From the NCBI GenBank assembly GCA_002914805.1, contig JXTB01000034.1, positions 1,356,092 through 1,420,091 on the forward strand: a DNA stretch of 64,000 nt. The letters run 5' to 3'. This document shows, one piece after another, positions 1 to 11,330 of this stretch (its first letter is position 1; the number at the start of each line of letters is the position of its first letter). Both the position numbers and the translations under genes were made by a program. This stretch comes from Parasponia andersonii. Lineage: Eukaryota > Streptophyta > Magnoliopsida > Rosales > Cannabaceae. The notes beneath the pieces were generated by a model, which had not been told where the DNA came from, made no database searches, and worked only from the letters and a program-made list of their open reading frames with translations.

Positions 1-1989
1 GGTCGACGAGGCGATGTCACTAGCCTTATCTTCGAGTTCTTTGACCTCGGTCGCTTTGAACTCTTCGATGGCTTTGTGAACCGCCTCGGTGGTCGCTTCT
101 CTCATACGGTCCGGATACTCAGAAGCAACCCTTTCGAGCTCTCCGACTTTCTCCTCGAGGTTTTCCTTGGCGAGCTTCTCCTTTTTTAGATCCTCGAGCA
201 TCTGCTGCTTCTCCAAGAGGAGGTTCGCTCTCTCTTCCTTCCAAGCCTTCTCCGAGTTCTCGAATGCTTGAGTAATTTCGTCGAGCTTCTCAGCTTTCTC
301 TAAGCTTTTGAGGACTGGATCGTGCATCAAGACAGCAGCAGCCGCAGTCTAAAAAGAAAAAAAAAATTGAGATGTTATGAAAATCTCAGCTAACAAAAGT
401 TAGAATTCAGAAGCTTACATTAGCCAGCATCCTCATCGTTGATCCGAAAGCGACCTTGGCGGAACGTCACTTCATTCGCTCCCAGCCTTCTTCGGATGTG
501 AAACGGTCGATGAAGGCTGCGCTCATACCAGCCTTCTCTGGTAGCTGGTTAAGAAGTGCGAACAGCTCATCGCCTTTATCCGCCGGGATCGGTTCTGAGG
601 TAGCAGCTTCAGTAGGAGGCACTGAAGTGCTCGCTGGCTGAGGTGGTGAAGGTGGCGAGCTCGCAGGGACGTCCTCGAAGATGACTTTTCTCTTTTTCGA
701 GCAGTCGACCTTCTCCTTCCCTTTTGACGGCGGCATACTCTCGGGTGTTTTGGTTTTTGCCATTGACCCGAGAGTAGACGGAGGAGCTCGCAGACCACTT
801 CCAATAACCATCTCTGCACAACAGAATGTGTTAATAAGCGAGGAAACAAAATATAAAGGCTTAGGATAAGCGTGCGATTACCTTCTTCTTGGGGAGTTGG
901 TCGAGGAGCTGGTGGTGATTCGGTCTCTGGCGACGAGGGCTCTGAGCGAGGTGGTGTGGTCGGTGCCTTCCCAAGTCAGACTTCTTGGGCTTCTTCTTCG
1001 AGCTTGCCGGTCTGGAGGAAACAACCGGGGGGTCTGGGAATGCGGCACCCTTTAGAATCAAGCCACAAGCGACCAGGTTCTTCGTTGTGCCCAGAACCTT
1101 CCAGTTAAATTCTTCGGCAGGAAGCTCGTTGACTCTGCATACCCTTGCGAGCTGTTCACTGGAAAGCTCTGGTCGATCCCTATTGTCTGCAAAGACATTG
1201 AAAATGCGATCAGTAAAAAGAAGAGATAAACAAACAGGACAGCAAGTTAGAAGACTACCTACCGGGGTTTTGGAAGAAGCCATTGGCTGCATAGTCAAAA
1301 TGGAAAAATGGATTTTTCCATTTTCCCATGTTGTTGCGAACCCCGTAGATCGTTTTTATGGCTTGATTCGACCACTTGCTCGCATAGAAGAAGCCGAAGT
1401 CCGACGGATTTGACTTCACTTGGTAGAACCAAGCGAATTCCTCGGGAGAAGGGGTTTCTAAGCCTAATTTATGATACAAAATGTACAAGCCTACTATATA
1501 CCTATAAGTATTAGGGGTTAATTGAAAGGGGACGACCCCATAGTAATCTATTATTGACTTTATATACGGATGGAGGGGCAGGTGCACGCCGTACTTAAGA
1601 ACCTCCTCAGAAAAGGAAGCAAGTCCGCGAGGTGGTGTGTGAGGGCGGTTGAACTCCATTGGAAGACGCAAGGGGATAGCGATCTTGTAGCTGCTCGCAA
1701 TCTTCCTGAGTTTGTTCGACGTGCAGCTCGTTCGGACGTTTATACAAGACCAGTTTCCCTCTACGTATGGGTAGCCAGAGGAAAATGCCGGAGCATCCCT
1801 AATATGTTTGGGCCACTGATCCTGGGGAAGATCGCCTATTCGGGGGCTACTCTGTCTTACCCCGGTTATTTCTATCTCGGGTTCAGGCTCAAGATAATCC
1901 TCAAGGTTAATGGTGCTAACACTTGAGTTTGAGCCGGATTCCCCGGAAAAGGCATTTCCTTCCCTAAAAAGTTCCTCACTACTAGACAT
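1..1989 (-). CDS. Antisense additional ORF of the Tat element (PF04195-type protein), several exons, runs off the left edge
   Basis: The first exon (about 1989 to 1255) opens MSSSEELFREGNAFSGESGS. It has an acidic serine-rich leader, then a conserved globular block with HLPLHPYIKSIIDYYG, TPNTYRYIVGLYILY and EEFAWFYQVKS, the hallmark of plant PF04195 proteins annotated 'putative gypsy type transposon'. Further open blocks on the same strand follow at about 860-1190, 467-811 and 1-349. They encode a basic proline/serine-rich linker and then a Glu/Lys-rich coiled coil around 1-349 (EERANLLLEKQQMLEDL). The blocks are separated by short AT-rich intron-like gaps, and splicing of this ORF is typical for the family. 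Its role is unknown; a structural or nucleic-acid-binding role is only a guess. The transcript would run opposite to the retroelement. Confidence 0.72.
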
Positions 1990-2487
1990 CTGAAAAGAAA
2001 TACACAGGGATTCAGATATTAAGGATTTCCATTATACTGGATATTTATCCTAAGGTTACATCAAACAGACAGGTTTATCTGCGAGTTCATCAGAAAATGT
2101 TCGAGCAGTTCATCAGAAGTGTTCGAGCAGTTCATCAGTAAATGAACCGTCAGTTCAGTAAGAATAAATTAGGGTATCAGACCCTAGAGATTGAAGATAG
2201 GATCATTTTTTAGCAGTTCTACTCTACAGACTAAAGAGTATAAAAACAAATTTCTTATTTCACTTCGGTGAAATAAGTTTAATCCCCAGACTGAAGTTTT
2301 CAAGAATGAAAGAAAAGAGGATACTGACCTTTCTTCAAAGGAGTTGAGTTAATTCGGAATCGTCGGAGGAGCAACAGTGGTTGGAGCGATCTGGGAGAAA
2401 GGACGGCGCTAGGGTTCTTGAGGTTTCTGAGGATTTTCTGAAGTTTTCAGGAGAGAGACGGAAATGAAATAGGAACAGTTGGTTTCT

Positions 2488-2500
2488 GATATTTATAACC
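2488..2500 (-). promoter_or_regulatory. Candidate TATA box of the antisense ORF
   Basis: On the minus strand the sequence reads GGTTATAAATATC, a good plant TATA box, about 500 bp upstream of the antisense ATG at 1989. It lies between the antisense gene and the polypurine tract, in a gene-free 830-bp stretch (1990-2819), where a separate promoter would be expected. This is inferred from position and motif only. Confidence 0.4.
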
Positions 2501-2819
2501 TAAGCACCATTAGATCGCAGTCGTAAATCAGAGGGTTCGAATTTTAAATCTGAAGGCTAAGGATTGCGCGGGATTTAAATTTATCCGAAAAGTCAGGATT
2601 ATTTAAAATTTGAAAAGATTCGGTGACGGTTGGCATCAATCAGGCTTCCTCGAATTTCGCTTTTAGCTACACGTGTTCCGTTCTGACAGACGCGTGATCT
2701 CGAGAGAAGATTTGACGGATCTTCGATTACTCAAACTACAAGATTTATGACGTCATAAGGTCGCACGGTAATTGGAAGCTCCATTTCTTCCTAAAGAACT
2801 AATGGAGCTGGGGGGCAAT

Positions 2820-3562
2820 TGTTGTGCGGTCTAAAATCCTAAGGTCGCATAAGAATTATATGCGACCTCCTCCAAGAAGGATATATGCGACCTCCTTCGT
2901 GGTGCTTATATGCGACCTCTTCCGCAGGTTTTTGTGCGACCTTCTCCGTGCAGTTTTCCTTAACAAACAGGAAACCTATAGGAAAAGGGAAACACGAAAA
3001 CACTATAAAGGAAACCTACAAGAAGAGGGAAATAGGTAAATGCTGTGGAAGAAACCTACAAGGAAAGGGAAACTGAAGACTCCTATTTGCGATTAACTAA
3101 GTTATCCTTTTCGAGTAGTTATCCAATTGTATTGTTATTTAATTTATGTTACCCAATTGTATAGTTACCCGTTTATACAATTAGGATCCTAGAGGCATAG
3201 GGAACCTTGGGACATAAGGTCACTACAATCTATATAAAGGGGGCTCTATGTTCCGAAGAGAACACAACCAATTCTGGGCAGAAACAAGTCACAGAGAATA
3301 GAAGTCAGAGCAAATACACTCCTAGGGTATTCCAAACTTCGGGTAGTCTAATTCTTTAGCATTCTTCAATAGCTTTTGAGTATTGTAACCTTGAGTATTC
3401 ATCATTATAGTGAGAAAACAGTGGATGTAGGCTCATCTTTTTCGGGGCTGAACCACTATAAATCCCTCTCTCCTTATTTGCTTTGATTATTTACTTCAAT
3501 TTACACAAGCCACATCTCTTAATTATTTATAAATTTATTGTTGATAAAACCTCCATCAACAA
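2820..3562 (+). repeat. 3' LTR of the Tat element
   Basis: About 743 bp, opening TGTTGTG right after the G-rich polypurine tract and ending CATCAACA. The last few bases are uncertain because of a CAACAACA run. A TATA box (CTATATAAAGG) lies at 3230-3240 on the plus strand, so U3 is about 2820-3260. The U3 part holds two minisatellites, listed separately. Only one LTR is in the window. Confidence 0.75.
2859..3076 (+). repeat. Two minisatellites in the U3 of the Tat LTR
   Basis: First array: the word TGCGACCT recurs at 2861, 2886, 2911 and 2935, a 25-bp period, as TATGCGACCTCCTCC variants. Second array: GAAACCTA recurs at 2971, 3011 and 3051, an exact 40-bp period with units of the form GAAACCTA...AAAGGGAAA. 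Tandem U3 repeats like these are often enhancer-like in LTR elements; that role is inference here. Confidence 0.85.
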
Positions 3563-3564
3563 CA

Positions 3565-5391
3565 ACCATATTAAATCGGTATAAACCATGTTTTGACATT
3601 GTGAGCAGTGCACGTTGATGACCATATGAAATCACACCAACAGAACATATAGCCCTATGGACACAAATTTAATGTGATTTATTTTTAATAAATAAAATTT
3701 TTGCTTTAATTCTAAATAGATGACATGTTAGACTCAAATACAATGAGGCAAAACAAGTTTTTTTTTTCCGTTGAATTAAAAAACAAAAAATCTATATCAT
3801 CAATAACAACAAAGGCCAAAAGAAAAAAAATACATACTCTCTTCAATAATAATCCAATACTAAGATCAAATAAGAGGAAACAATTAACATTAAACAATTG
3901 ATGACTAAACCCATATCATATCGACAAACTAAGATGGAAGAAAAAATTGCATACGCGATGTAGTTAAAGTATGAGCAATTTCACAAAAAAGAATAATTCG
4001 AATTTACAATAAGTTCTTCAAGATTTAAATCTTAAAAGTTTCAAATATAGAAGAAATAACATAAAAATTTTAAAAACAAAAGAAGCAGATCAACACACAA
4101 AAATCAAAATTCATGTAGGAGAAAATCCTCGTCACGCAAGTGTAAGGATTATTGAAATAGCCTACTGGGTTAAAGATCATGAGATCAAGAAAAGGGAATA
4201 CGGTTTTAGGTTTTTTCTTTCAACTTGAAAATTAAAAAATATTTAAAGAAAAAGAAAGGACTAAAATGGCAGAAACAAAATAAGAAATATGGGAAATATA
4301 CGGGTTAAAAATACAGTAGTCGAGGTACTTGAGCGAAGTAAGAATAGTTATTTATTTCCTCTCCAAAAAGAATAAAAGAGCATAGTTGTTATTTAAAGAA
4401 AGAATCACAGACGACTAAGGATCCTAATGTTTAAAAAGGCTTTCACCATCAATCCCATGCTTGACTTTTCTTCTTCCATTTTTGTTTTTTTGCTGGAATT
4501 TTTGAATTACCATTTTACTCCACCTATAACAGACGCCCTTACGAAGACTTCAATGTTTAAATGATACATTATGACTAAATTGATTGACAATAGCTTTTTT
4601 TCTTTCCTACCTCATGTCATGCTCATGACTGATTACAGTGGATAGACAAATTAATGTTTGTAAACATCATGAAATTATTGAAAGGTTCGTAATAACTTTT
4701 TTTCTAGTCACACATCTTTTTATTGTTTTATAATGTCACTAGTTAAACTTAGAATATCCGTTTTCTATTTCATGTCAACATATTTTTTTAGAATTATGCC
4801 CCCTAAAAATTTATTTAGGAAATAATTTAATGTTGATATAGTAGGTACCAAATATTTTTAAAATGAAATCAACTTTGACTTGCGATGAATTATTAGTCGC
4901 ATTAGGTGTACTTCGCTTTGTGGCAGTTCGTATTCAGAAAGATTATTTGGTACGTTAGATAGATAGATAAATAGATAAATATATGAAAATAAAATTGATT
5001 GGTCAAAGTTTCCAAATGAGAAACGAGACTGAGAAGATCCGTGTCAATTTTCAACTTATATTTAAAAGACTTGTATAAGCATATTAAAAACATGGTCCAT
5101 GTCCTTTTGTTCATCGTGGGGTTGAAAATGTAATTTTGGCTCAATGAGGCGTCTTTAGTTAAATTTCACTAAAATAAAGAACTGTCTCAGAATTTTCATG
5201 GGATATTTTTAAATTTAACATGCTGTCTTCTCCAGTTTGTAATTTTTCTGTTAGGTATGTCAAATTTAGAAACGGGTATAATATGATCAAAGAAAGTGTA
5301 CATGGATATAGTAATGGCGTGCTCTCTTTTAGCATTTATGTAGTATATAGTTGTAACTTGTAAATGATTTTATACGCAACAGAGTATCCTT
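3565..5391. other. Intergenic, no gene seen
   Basis: AT-rich sequence with short poly-A and poly-T runs. The open frames here (for example on the minus strand at 3712-3897 and 4902-5144) have no recognisable domain and a composition typical of random AT-rich DNA. The promoter of the kinase gene presumably lies in the last few hundred bases; I see no clear TATA box I would defend. Confidence 0.6.
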
Positions 5392-5976
5392 ATGAAACCC
5401 ACTTTAGGAAGTCATATAAAGGATTTAGAAGTACCTTGCTTTAAAGCATCAATTATGATTAAAAAGTTAAATTCAGCAAAAAAGTGTGACAATAACAAGA
5501 AGTTATCTGCAATCTTAAGGGATGGCCAAGGTCCAAGATGGCAAAGCTATTACCTCAGAGCAGGAGTCAAACTAGTTGCAGTTCTTGCTTTTTCAGACTT
5601 CCGTTTAGGTATATTATATAAAGACCCTTATTGGCTTTGATTTGTTTAAGAATATTATTAAGATCGTAATTCGGTTCCAAGTATATTGTTATTGTTGTTG
5701 TGTTTTTCCAGAGCTAAAAGACTCGAAAAAGGCCAGCTTTCAGTTGATGAAAAAGGTCTGATTATTGCCACTTGTTCACTATAATATTACCATGCCAGCT
5801 TAACGTACTCTTTCTCTTCCATTGATACGAGAGATAAAGAGTTCTAGTACTTGGTTTCAGATTTATCGAAGGCATACCTATGTTAGAAAGTTTATAAAGA
5901 TGGTGGCCAAGGAGTGTTCAACCATGGCGGTTACTAGGAAAACAAACCCAAATGGCACTCTCAGGCAAGTTGAGAT

Positions 5977-6040
<64 letters not shown>

Positions 6041-8486
6041 CATGTAACCTTGTTTGTATCCCATTTGGCTTATGACTTCCTTTCTAAAATTTACTAAGTC
6101 AAATTTCAACAGCAGGGCTTCATGTGTTAAGGATTACAGCGATTTTGAGTTTCCTTGGACTATTATTCTTCTGGCGGATTACAAGGGAAAATTTTTACTC
6201 AAAAGGCGCTCTGTTCACCAACGAGAAGGTGGTCTAAAGGAAAACAGTACCTCTAGCTTAGGAGACGCAGAGTCAGAGTTTCTCAAGGTTGAAAAGTCAA
6301 AGTTCAAAGATGTTGAGACCCTTGAAGACGAATTAAGAGGTGGCCACAATGAGGAGGAAGCTCCTTTGAGGTATATTTCCTTTCAACATAGAGATCAGCT
6401 GCTGCCAAAATCAGCTCTTGGTTGGCCTCTTCATGGAAGAACTGCTTCAACAAGTCATGCAGTTTTGAGAACATCCGAAGAAAGGAATATATCTGTGGTT
6501 CAGTGGGTAATGACTCTCCCTAACCGGTCCAGGGTCGGTAATTCTACCGCTAAGGAGCCTGAAATCAAGACATCAGAAGACGAAATAGTACTCGATGAGA
6601 GCTGGATTCTCAGAGATGATCAGGAGGAGGAAGTTAGCTCGAGTTCAGTCTCTTTTGATGCAAATGAGTCGCCAAAATCAAGGCCTGGTTGGCCTCTTCT
6701 CCTGATATCAGTACCTGAAACTCTGGATTCTTCAAGCGAATCTGAAACTGCGAAAAATGAGATAATCTTGGTACCATCAAGACAGCCAGCCAATGAGTTG
6801 GAGCTTATCAGTTTAGCAAATTCATCAGATTGCAGGATATTCAAACATGAAGAGTTGAAGACTGCAACTTCTCTTTTTTCCTCAGGTAAATTATATTGAG
6901 GCTTAAATTTATTTTAGGCACTTTAAAATTAGTCTCCTCTATGATATTAATGGTTCAACTTTTAAACAGAAAATCTTATTGGAGAGGGAGGTTGTAGCAG
7001 TGTATATATAGGGTGTCTTTCCGGTGGAAAATCAGTAGCAGTTAAGGTTTTGAAGCCTTACAAGGAAGCTTGGACTGACTTTTCCTTGGAAGTAAACATT
7101 GTCTCTTCAATAAAGCACAAACACATTACACCTCTTATTGGTATATGCTTGGAAAATGGCCTTCTCATTTCAGTCTACGACTATTTCCCAAAGGGAAGCT
7201 TGGATAATTACTTGCATGGTAAAATTTTGTTCTGATCACTTGACTTGTGTTTATGAAAAATTACATCAAAATTGTAAATGTATGGATTTTCGGTTAAGTA
7301 GGTGACAGTACTAGACATATTATGCCATGGAAAGAGAGGTTCAATGTGGCTATTGCTGTTGCTGAAGCTCTAAATTACTTGCACGGTAATTGCCCTCAGC
7401 CTGTTATTCACAGAGATGTAAAACCATCTAACATTCTTCTCACCAATGAACTTCAGCCTCAGGTATTTGCTACAAACAACATGTCAATATTCAAAGCGTA
7501 GTCTTAAAGGTTCAATGGTCTGTACTTAAGTAGTTCCAAAATTTGTAATGTAGTTGTCCGATTTCGGTCTGGCCATATGGGGTTCTTCGGATTCTGCCTA
7601 TTCGATAGAGAGCGATGTAGTAGGGACTTTCGGGTACATAGCTCCAGAGTACTTCATGTATGGAATGATCAGTGAGAAAGTAGACGTATATGCTTTTGGT
7701 GTTGTTCTTCTTGAACTATTATCTGGGAAAAAGCCAATTGGTGCGGCAAATGTTCCTAAGGGGCAGGAGAGCTTGGTCAAATGGGTAAGAACTTCCTCTT
7801 TGCATACTTCTTTATTCTTACTCTACGTTTTTTCGTTGAAATTGATACTAACTCTCTTTTTATTTGCTTATCTGTGTTGATCAAGGCCAAAAATTTACTG
7901 GAGAAAGGTGAGCATAAAGCACTTGTGGATCCAAAGTTAAAAGGGGATATCGATGTTACTCAAATGCAGAGAATGGTTCTAGCAGCGAGACTCTGCATTT
8001 CTCATTCAGCTCGAGTTCGTCCAAAAGTCATCCAGGTACAGAGTTTAGTGTCAAGCTATCAAGATTAAAATCTACACCGTTAACATATACATAATGACAT
8101 TATTTGATCCATACTATAAAAATAAGACAGCGTTACATAGAGTAGTGTCCGTGTTTGGTTGGTCATATTTTAAAAACTCACGTGTGAGGTGGTTTGAACA
8201 TGAAAAATAGTTTCTTATTTGCGCTACTTGCTAACGAGACAACTTTTCTCAGATACTAGAGCTACTAAAAGGGGAGGGAGCCGACGTGTTCGCCGAATCC
8301 CATATGTCGGATTCGAATGATGATGACTTTTTGGTGGAGTTTGGTTGTAGGGATCGTCCGAGCTTAGCAATTCTTGATGAAAGTATATCAAGAAGTTGCA
8401 AGGATGGTGACGCTTTATCTCTAAGTAGTGAAGAAAAAACCCACCGCTTTAAGTTGAGGGACTTCTTAAATCAACGACAAGACTAA
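5392..8486 (+). CDS. Receptor-like cytoplasmic kinase, RLCK-VI/USP-kinase type
   Basis: Nine exons with consistent phase: 5392-5608, 5712-5755, 5834-5964, 6116-6885, 6970-7218, 7302-7462, 7554-7784, 7886-8035 and 8253-8486, giving about 728 residues, close to the Arabidopsis family of kinases with an adenine-nucleotide alpha-hydrolase (USP) N-terminus. The C-terminal kinase has a glycine loop ([10 protein letters not shown]), the VAVK lysine near 413, the HRDVKPSN catalytic loop near 507-514 (an RD kinase), SDFG near 526-529, and [10 protein letters not shown] with [16 protein letters not shown]. Two GWPL motifs in the serine/acidic linker are typical of this family. Exon 3 matches the end of the USP domain ([16 protein letters not shown]). 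Exons 1-2 are open and in phase, but I do not recognise the start of a USP fold, so the true N-terminus may differ. Intron 3 begins GC rather than GT. Likely soluble or membrane-peripheral Ser/Thr kinase; substrate unknown. Confidence 0.85.
5979..6042. repeat. Compound (CA)n(TA)n microsatellite inside kinase intron 3
   Basis: About 20 CA units run directly into about 9 TA units, entirely within the intron between exons 3 and 4 of the kinase gene (5965-6115). Length variation here would change intron length but not the protein. Confidence 0.95.
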
Positions 8487-8956
8487 TCGTTATGCTTGTA
8501 CATAGTGAAAGACGAGGGGAAAAGATGTATTGAGGGTGTTGGAAGTGCTACCCGCAGATATCGATTGACAGTGTTAATTCTCTTCTTGTTTCGTATTTTT
8601 CCTAAAATTATTCATGCCAAATGTTCTTTCGGAATCCTCCTCGTTTGGAGAAGAAGCTTATTAAGAAACAAAAGTCGAGGACCAACCATGAGAATAAGAC
8701 AGAACGCGATCTCCTTTAATGAATGAAAAACTATACTCAAGAATTTTAAAACTATACAAGTTCGACGGTATGAAAAAGAATAATCATATATTTCTTTTCA
8801 TCAGTTACGTTACACTTCGCAAACATGCCCCAACGGCAAACTAATGTGTACCCAAAAGAGCTCAACGGCGACATGTAATATATAATCTCATCGTTATGTA
8901 AAAAAATTTTCGTTGTATAATATTTTGGTGAACCAAAAAATAAAAAATGAAAAAAA

Positions 8957-10140
8957 TCAGTAGGGTACGGTGAATGGCAATGCAAACACGTCCGCTTCCG
9001 ATAAGTGGTTGGCTTGAGGCCACAAGCTGGAGGTCCTAGAACAAGAAACCACGTTGCCGGATTTTTGAATTCTAGACTCTCGACTAATTTCCTGCTTTGA
9101 CCCAAAGAGCCACCCCTGATCGTCGGAATCATTCTGATCCGACTCAAGCCGAGGAGGAACCCAATTCACAATCAATGTTCTATACAACGGATCCAAGCTC
9201 TGAATCCCACCAACGCACATATTGGTCTCCGAGTCAGTTTTATTTTCCCCGCTCTCTAGTGCAGCTAATAGCAACTCTCCACATGGTTTAGCAGTGGGTT
9301 TCTCAATTTCTGTCTTGGTAACCACATTAGTTCGCCGGGACTTCTCTAGAATAGGTACATGACCAAATTCTGAGTTCTTTTGAGGACCATCTACACGCAA
9401 ACTGGTTTCCAAGGCACTTTTGGTTTCCCTGCTCTCTCGTGTAGCCAATGGCAACTCTCGGCAAGGTTTAAGGGTGACATTTTCTATTTTTTTTGATACC
9501 ACATTAGTACAATGGAACTTCTCAAAACTTGGCACGTGACCAAAGTCCGAGCTCTTCTGAACACGAGCCTCAGACCCTGTCCCTGTTGTAAAACGAATCT
9601 TGCTTTTCTGTTCAATCAATGTACCTGGCTCTTTGTTATTCCTCGAGGGTAACCGGATGCGAATGATTGGTCCTAATACATATCCAAAAGGGTAACCAAA
9701 GATACAATTAGTGTCTCAAAAAAGCTAACAAAAACCATATATATTCACGGAAGAGGAACCAATTAAGAAAGCAACTCACTCTGACTATCACCATCATTAG
9801 ATAAAGAGTCCTCCTGCCTTCTTCTCTTCTTGCTGCTTTGTGTACTATCAGACACAAAGCAAATGCTTCCAGAACAGGTTGGTTGCTCCTGTTCTTCAGT
9901 AAGATCGCTTTTCTCCAATTGATCGGATTCATCATCAACTGCCTTTAAAGGATACCTGGCTTTAGAGACAGTTTTACTCTTCTTCTGTTGGTAATACTTC
10001 TCATCGTCTACCTTTTTCACTTTACCATCAGTGACATTTCTATGTGTCTTGGTAAAACCCTCCGAGTATTGTTTCCCTAACTTTTTCAACAACTTCTTCT
10101 CTTTCCTGTTTGACTTTGCTTCCTCCTTTTCTCTTTGGAG
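8957..10140 (-). CDS. Conserved plant protein of unknown function, Lys/Glu-rich N-part, conserved C-terminus (partial model)
   Basis: Two exons are well supported on the minus strand: 10140-9780 and 9672-8957, joined in phase (donor GTGAGT, acceptor TATTAG), for at least 358 residues ending ALPFTVPY and a TGA. The first exon starts LQREKEEAKSNRKEKK, a highly charged region likely to be helical, with a basic SSKKRRRQ stretch that could be a nuclear signal. The second has IIRIRLPSR, then a serine-rich variable middle, then the block IVNWVPPRLESDQNDSDDQG, and near the end LWPQANHLSEADVFALPFTV. From memory this C-terminal block is shared by a plant-only family usually annotated as uncharacterised or 'myb-like protein X'. 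I can name no biochemical function. The exon with the start codon is unresolved: an ATG at about 10246-10252 is in another frame. The gene faces the kinase tail to tail, 470 bp apart. Confidence 0.65.
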
Positions 10141-11320
10141 CTATTGAAGCACCAGAGTGAGAACCATAAGACGGGTAAAGAAGATCAAAGAAGCATGAAA
10201 ATCCACAAATCCCAGGTACCAATGGAATTTCATTGTCATCCATAAATCCCAAGTGCTAAAAGAAAATTGTTATCATAGTCTTACGCAAGTAAAGCAGGTT
10301 TAGGCAAAACAAGGTTAACCCCCAGACTCAAACTTTACAACCGGATGAACACGACATACAATTATGATTTGACATCACAGTATATGCAAGAATATAAAAA
10401 GAAACAATTTCAACTACCTTTTTTTTAAGAAAAAACCAGCCGCAGTAATGTGATATCACGATAGTAAGAGAGTTAAAAGTTAAAAGTATTGGCAAAATCT
10501 TGTTCAACTCAAAAAAGTATAGTTCCCTGAGGGAAGCAATTTTATATTTTTTTATAAAAAAAAAGAAGATAAATAAAAATTGCCTAATGCAAGAAACAGC
10601 CATCAAAACAACAAATTCAACACCTTCTGTTACTGAGATTCTGTACAGATCACTAAAAAGACAAGATCCAGGAATAACCTAAGTTCATGCATCAGATGGG
10701 GACCTCTTATATACGGCGAACAGATCCAATAATGACTACCCAAATTCCCAATCTACAAAACGTACACGATCTTTTAACTTCTTGGTCTTTAATTTTATCG
10801 AAAACCCACTTAATATTATACCACATATTTGTAAATTTCGAGTTAATCATCGAGTACGAATTCGTCCTACTACCTAAACCAGACCCAAAATAACTGACCC
10901 AATTGTCAAAATTAAGGCAACACGATCCGACAACGAACTACTGGGTATCTAATAAGAGAGAGGCCTTGTGCTTAATCAAGAAGTTTTTTTTTTCCAGAAA
11001 AGCAGTTGAGCATAAACGCAAAAACCAGATTTGCTCAACGAACCTTAATCAATTCGCCCAAGGCCTCTCCTTTGTTCGCATACGACGGAGGCGGAAACGG
11101 ATAACACCGAGACATTCTTTCTCAGTAGGTGTTGTAATATAAGAACAAGATCAAAGACCCAGACCCAGATCAGGATCCGTCCTCCGGCGATGAAAGATTT
11201 GGGGAATCGGATTTTGCAAACCCTAGATTTAGGGTTTTCTCGCGACGGCAGGAGAGTTTGGCTGCGGAGACGAAACCCTAAACGCGTAGCGCAATGTCAC
11301 ACCAGAAGAACCCGAGGGCT
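10141..11320 (-). other. 5' part of the unknown-function gene: probable 5' UTR and intron(s)
   Basis: The supported coding exon begins at 10140 after an acceptor (TTCAATAG). Upstream on the minus strand is AT-rich intron-like sequence back to about 11160, then a GC-richer stretch with two AAACCCTA-type telo-box motifs (around 11217-11240 and 11272-11281), typical of plant 5' leaders. A small coding exon with the start codon should lie somewhere here, possibly around 10140-10260, but I cannot place it. Confidence 0.45.
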
Positions 11321-11330
11321 TTATTTATAG
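11321..11330 (-). promoter_or_regulatory. TATA box of the unknown-function gene
   Basis: Minus strand reads CTATAAATAA, followed about 30 bp downstream by GC-rich, telo-box-containing leader sequence. The placement fits transcription starting near 11295 toward the gene on its left. Confidence 0.55.

Larger units (their letters stand above)
1..3562 (+). mobile_element. Ty3/gypsy Tat-lineage retrotransposon, 3' part only (runs off the left edge)
   Basis: Seen: a purine-rich tract with a run of six G lies just before 2820 and is followed by a segment that opens TGTTGTGCGG and ends near 3562 with CATCAACA. This is a polypurine tract followed by a 3' LTR, read on the plus strand. Upstream, on the opposite strand, lies a spliced open region with the plant 'putative gypsy type transposon' domain (Pfam PF04195 type). 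Known: Tat-lineage Ty3/gypsy elements of plants often carry an extra gene, frequently antisense, between pol and the 3' LTR. Inference: this is that 3' portion. The gag-pol part and 5' LTR lie outside the window, so age from LTR divergence and the target duplication cannot be judged. Treat it as a fossil; the visible part is fairly well preserved. Confidence 0.8.

Noticed and set aside
10040-10252. Minus-strand frame starting MGFMDDNE as exon 1 of the unknown-function gene
   Set aside because: It overlaps the supported exon in another frame, so it cannot be used past about 10141. A small part could still hold the start codon, but I cannot show it.
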